Part shown: piece by piece, positions 62,602-64,000 of the stretch
How positions within the stretch are numbered: position 1 is the stretch's first letter
How the letters are laid out: every line of letters starts with the position of its first letter
Source: Dendrolimus kikuchii
Taxonomy: Eukaryota; Arthropoda; Insecta; Lepidoptera; Lasiocampidae
Direction of reading: 5' to 3'
DNA length: 64,000 nt
Assembly (NCBI GenBank): GCA_019925095.2
Contig: CM034407.1
Location: 17,490,710 to 17,554,709, forward strand
The notes under the pieces: generated by a model
Told to the model about the DNA's origin: nothing
Databases searched by the model: none
The model's input: only the letters and a program-made list of their open reading frames with translations
Program-made: the position numbers and the translations under genes

Positions 62602-63436
62602 TGGTGGCAGTTGCTTTTTCCAAATAATACTCGATGTGGACTGTCTGATTTATATTTACAATTACTTTAAAACTAATACATAAACGAGTGTTTGCTTTAA
62701 TTATTTGATCGCTAAATTATGCGATTGTATATATATTTGTGGATTAGGTTGTGCTGCGAAATTGTCTACATGGATGCGTATTCAAGAAGACTTTATTGGT
62801 GTTGCCACACATATATTACAATTTTCATGACCTGTTTGTGTTACCAGGTTAACAAACCCAATTTGCGCAACCTCTAGTGTTGCCACTTACATATTGACGG
62901 CCTCTGTGGTTGAGCGGGCTAAGCCTTTGCCGGCCTACCTCACTGCAGCGCAGAGGCTCCGGGTTCGATTCCTGGTATAGTAAATTTCGGAAACGTATTT
63001 TCTCTGTTATTTACTATGGTCTGGGTGTCTGGGATCGGCCCCAGAGTACTACGTTGTATATTACCCATAACACAAGCGTAACTTGCTTAATTTGGGGATA
63101 TACAATATGTGTGTTTGTCTGCCGATTATTATTATATTATTATATTGGTATTAAGCCATCACACCTTGTCATAGACAACGAGTAACAGAGAATATAATGC
63201 TGAATGGCAGAGAGAGAGAGTAGTGCAATTAAGTGCCGTTAAGTGCAAGTGCTTGTGTATTAAGTGCATGAGTGCAAGTGCATGTGCATTCCTCTGGCCG
63301 CCAAAGCCGCTTCTTAGATCCCATGTTCCGACCGAGGCCTAGCTGCTAACTGTGCGAGTTACGTGTGTAGTGTGCGGGGTGCGAAGAGATGGTGTGCTCC
63401 GGCGGGCGGGTCATGAAGATGCTCTCTGTCCGCAAC
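62602..63436 (+). mobile_element. LTR-4-like repeat, copy 3, split by a SINE
   Basis: TGGTGGCAGTTGCTTTTTCC to CTGTCCGCAACA. The middle is interrupted by the SINE at 62898 and other DNA. (AG)n and a run of GTGCAAGTGC/TTAAGTGC words lie at 63210-63290. Confidence 0.5.
62898..63128 (+). mobile_element. tRNA-derived SINE, best preserved copy
   Basis: A box region TGGTTGAGCGGGC at 62907-62919 and exact B box GGTTCGATTCC at 62962-62972. Body to TATGTGTGTTTGTCTGCCGA. The A-B spacing is wider than in a tRNA and there is no cloverleaf, so it is a SINE and not a tRNA gene. Confidence 0.85.
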
Positions 63437-63593
63437 AGAGAGTTTGCTTTATTCTTCGAACATAAAAGTACCCTTCTTTCTTCTTTCATATTTAAGGTGC
63501 GCAAACTGATCCCCGTATATTGGTGTCGATATCTAATGCAACTCAAATAAGAAAGGCTAATATGGATGTGGTATATGAGTCCAGAAATATTTC

Positions 63594-63760
63594 TAAGAGA
63601 ACGGACAGTATATAATCCCTACGCTTGATCAAGGCGGATTGGCGAATTTTACATACCAGTTATATTGATGTTGTAACCTTTGCCATTAGTACTTACATGG
63701 TGATTGTAACAATATATGCATTAGGTAGGGTAATTCTGTGTGTGGGGTATTTTTCCAGGG
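63594..63760 (+). repeat. Second copy of the repeat at 20115
   Basis: GAACGGACAGTATATAATCC, CTTGATCAAGGCGG and GTGATTGTAACAATATATGC follow the order of 20160-20290. The CCCACTGCTGGGC start is missing. Confidence 0.45.
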
Positions 63761-63832
63761 ACTGATTAGTACCCATATCATTTGTTCGTATGTAGATATA
63801 TGTAGTCTGTATTTAATTATATATATATATAT

Positions 63833-63955
63833 ACTTGGACCATGGGGTCCTGAGGCCGTGAGCTTCCACCAAAATTTATCAAAATGACTTATTGACTCTA
63901 CGCGATCAGAGGGCTGGTCCTTAACTCGGGCAACGCATCAGTATGGCGATCCATA
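63833..63955 (+). mobile_element. REL-LINE short fragment
   Basis: CTTGGACCATGGGGTCCTGA, CACCAAAATTTATCAAAATG and CAGTATGGCGATCCA match 40610-40720. Confidence 0.65.
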
Positions 63956-64000
63956 TATGTATGTAAAACACTACTTAATAAATCAAGTGCAGATATTTTA

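Noticed and set aside
62907..62972. Possible tRNA gene (A and B boxes)
   Set aside because: No cloverleaf and the same text with a long body recurs four times; it is the head of a SINE.

Overview
The window looks like a piece of an insect nuclear genome, most likely a moth or butterfly (Lepidoptera). It is AT-rich, has almost no long open reading frames, and is crowded with transposable-element relics of kinds familiar from Lepidoptera: RTE, R1, jockey and CR1-like LINE tails, Helitron-like elements ending in CTAGT, a tRNA-derived SINE, and a gypsy element of the CsRn1/Kabuki type. There are no operons, rRNA genes, CRISPR arrays or bacterial signals. The species cannot be named from the sequence alone.

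Only two stretches carry long coding sequence. The first is a Ty3/gypsy retrotransposon on the minus strand at about 21579-26109. It has a 1037-residue Pol frame with all visible catalytic residues, a tRNA-Trp primer binding site, a CHCC zinc knuckle in Gag and a U UUA AAC slippery heptamer at the Gag/Pol junction. Its Gag lacks a capsid region and its 3' LTR is shortened. The second is a single-exon DEG/ENaC (pickpocket) sodium-channel subunit on the minus strand at 53787-55373. Its last membrane segment lies in another reading frame, so it is probably a recently damaged gene.

The rest is layered repeats. Left part (1-21000): Rep-E, Rep-A, RTE-A and REL-LINE copies, a 417-bp inverted-repeat element at 4427-4843, a solo LTR at 11985-12472, an 885-bp hAT remnant at 15009-15893, and a decayed R1-like tail at 20355-21231. 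Middle (21000-41000): the gypsy element inserted into a LINE, then LINE tails, Helitron-like pieces, SINEs and a fresh truncated R1-like insertion with a 16-bp target duplication. Right part (41000-53500): the densest nesting. A hAT sits inside a Ty1/copia RNase H, an RTE fragment sits inside a solo LTR inside a LINE, and a solo LTR sits inside a Helitron-like element. From 55500 to the end there are LTR-3, LTR-4 and LTR-2, further RTE-A, Rep-A and Rep-E copies and SINEs.

Family names such as Rep-A, RTE-A, LTR-1 and REL-LINE are working labels used here to tie copies together; they are not database names. Target-site duplications given as exact strings were read directly from the two flanks. 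For Rep-A, '+' means that the A-rich tail is at the higher coordinate.
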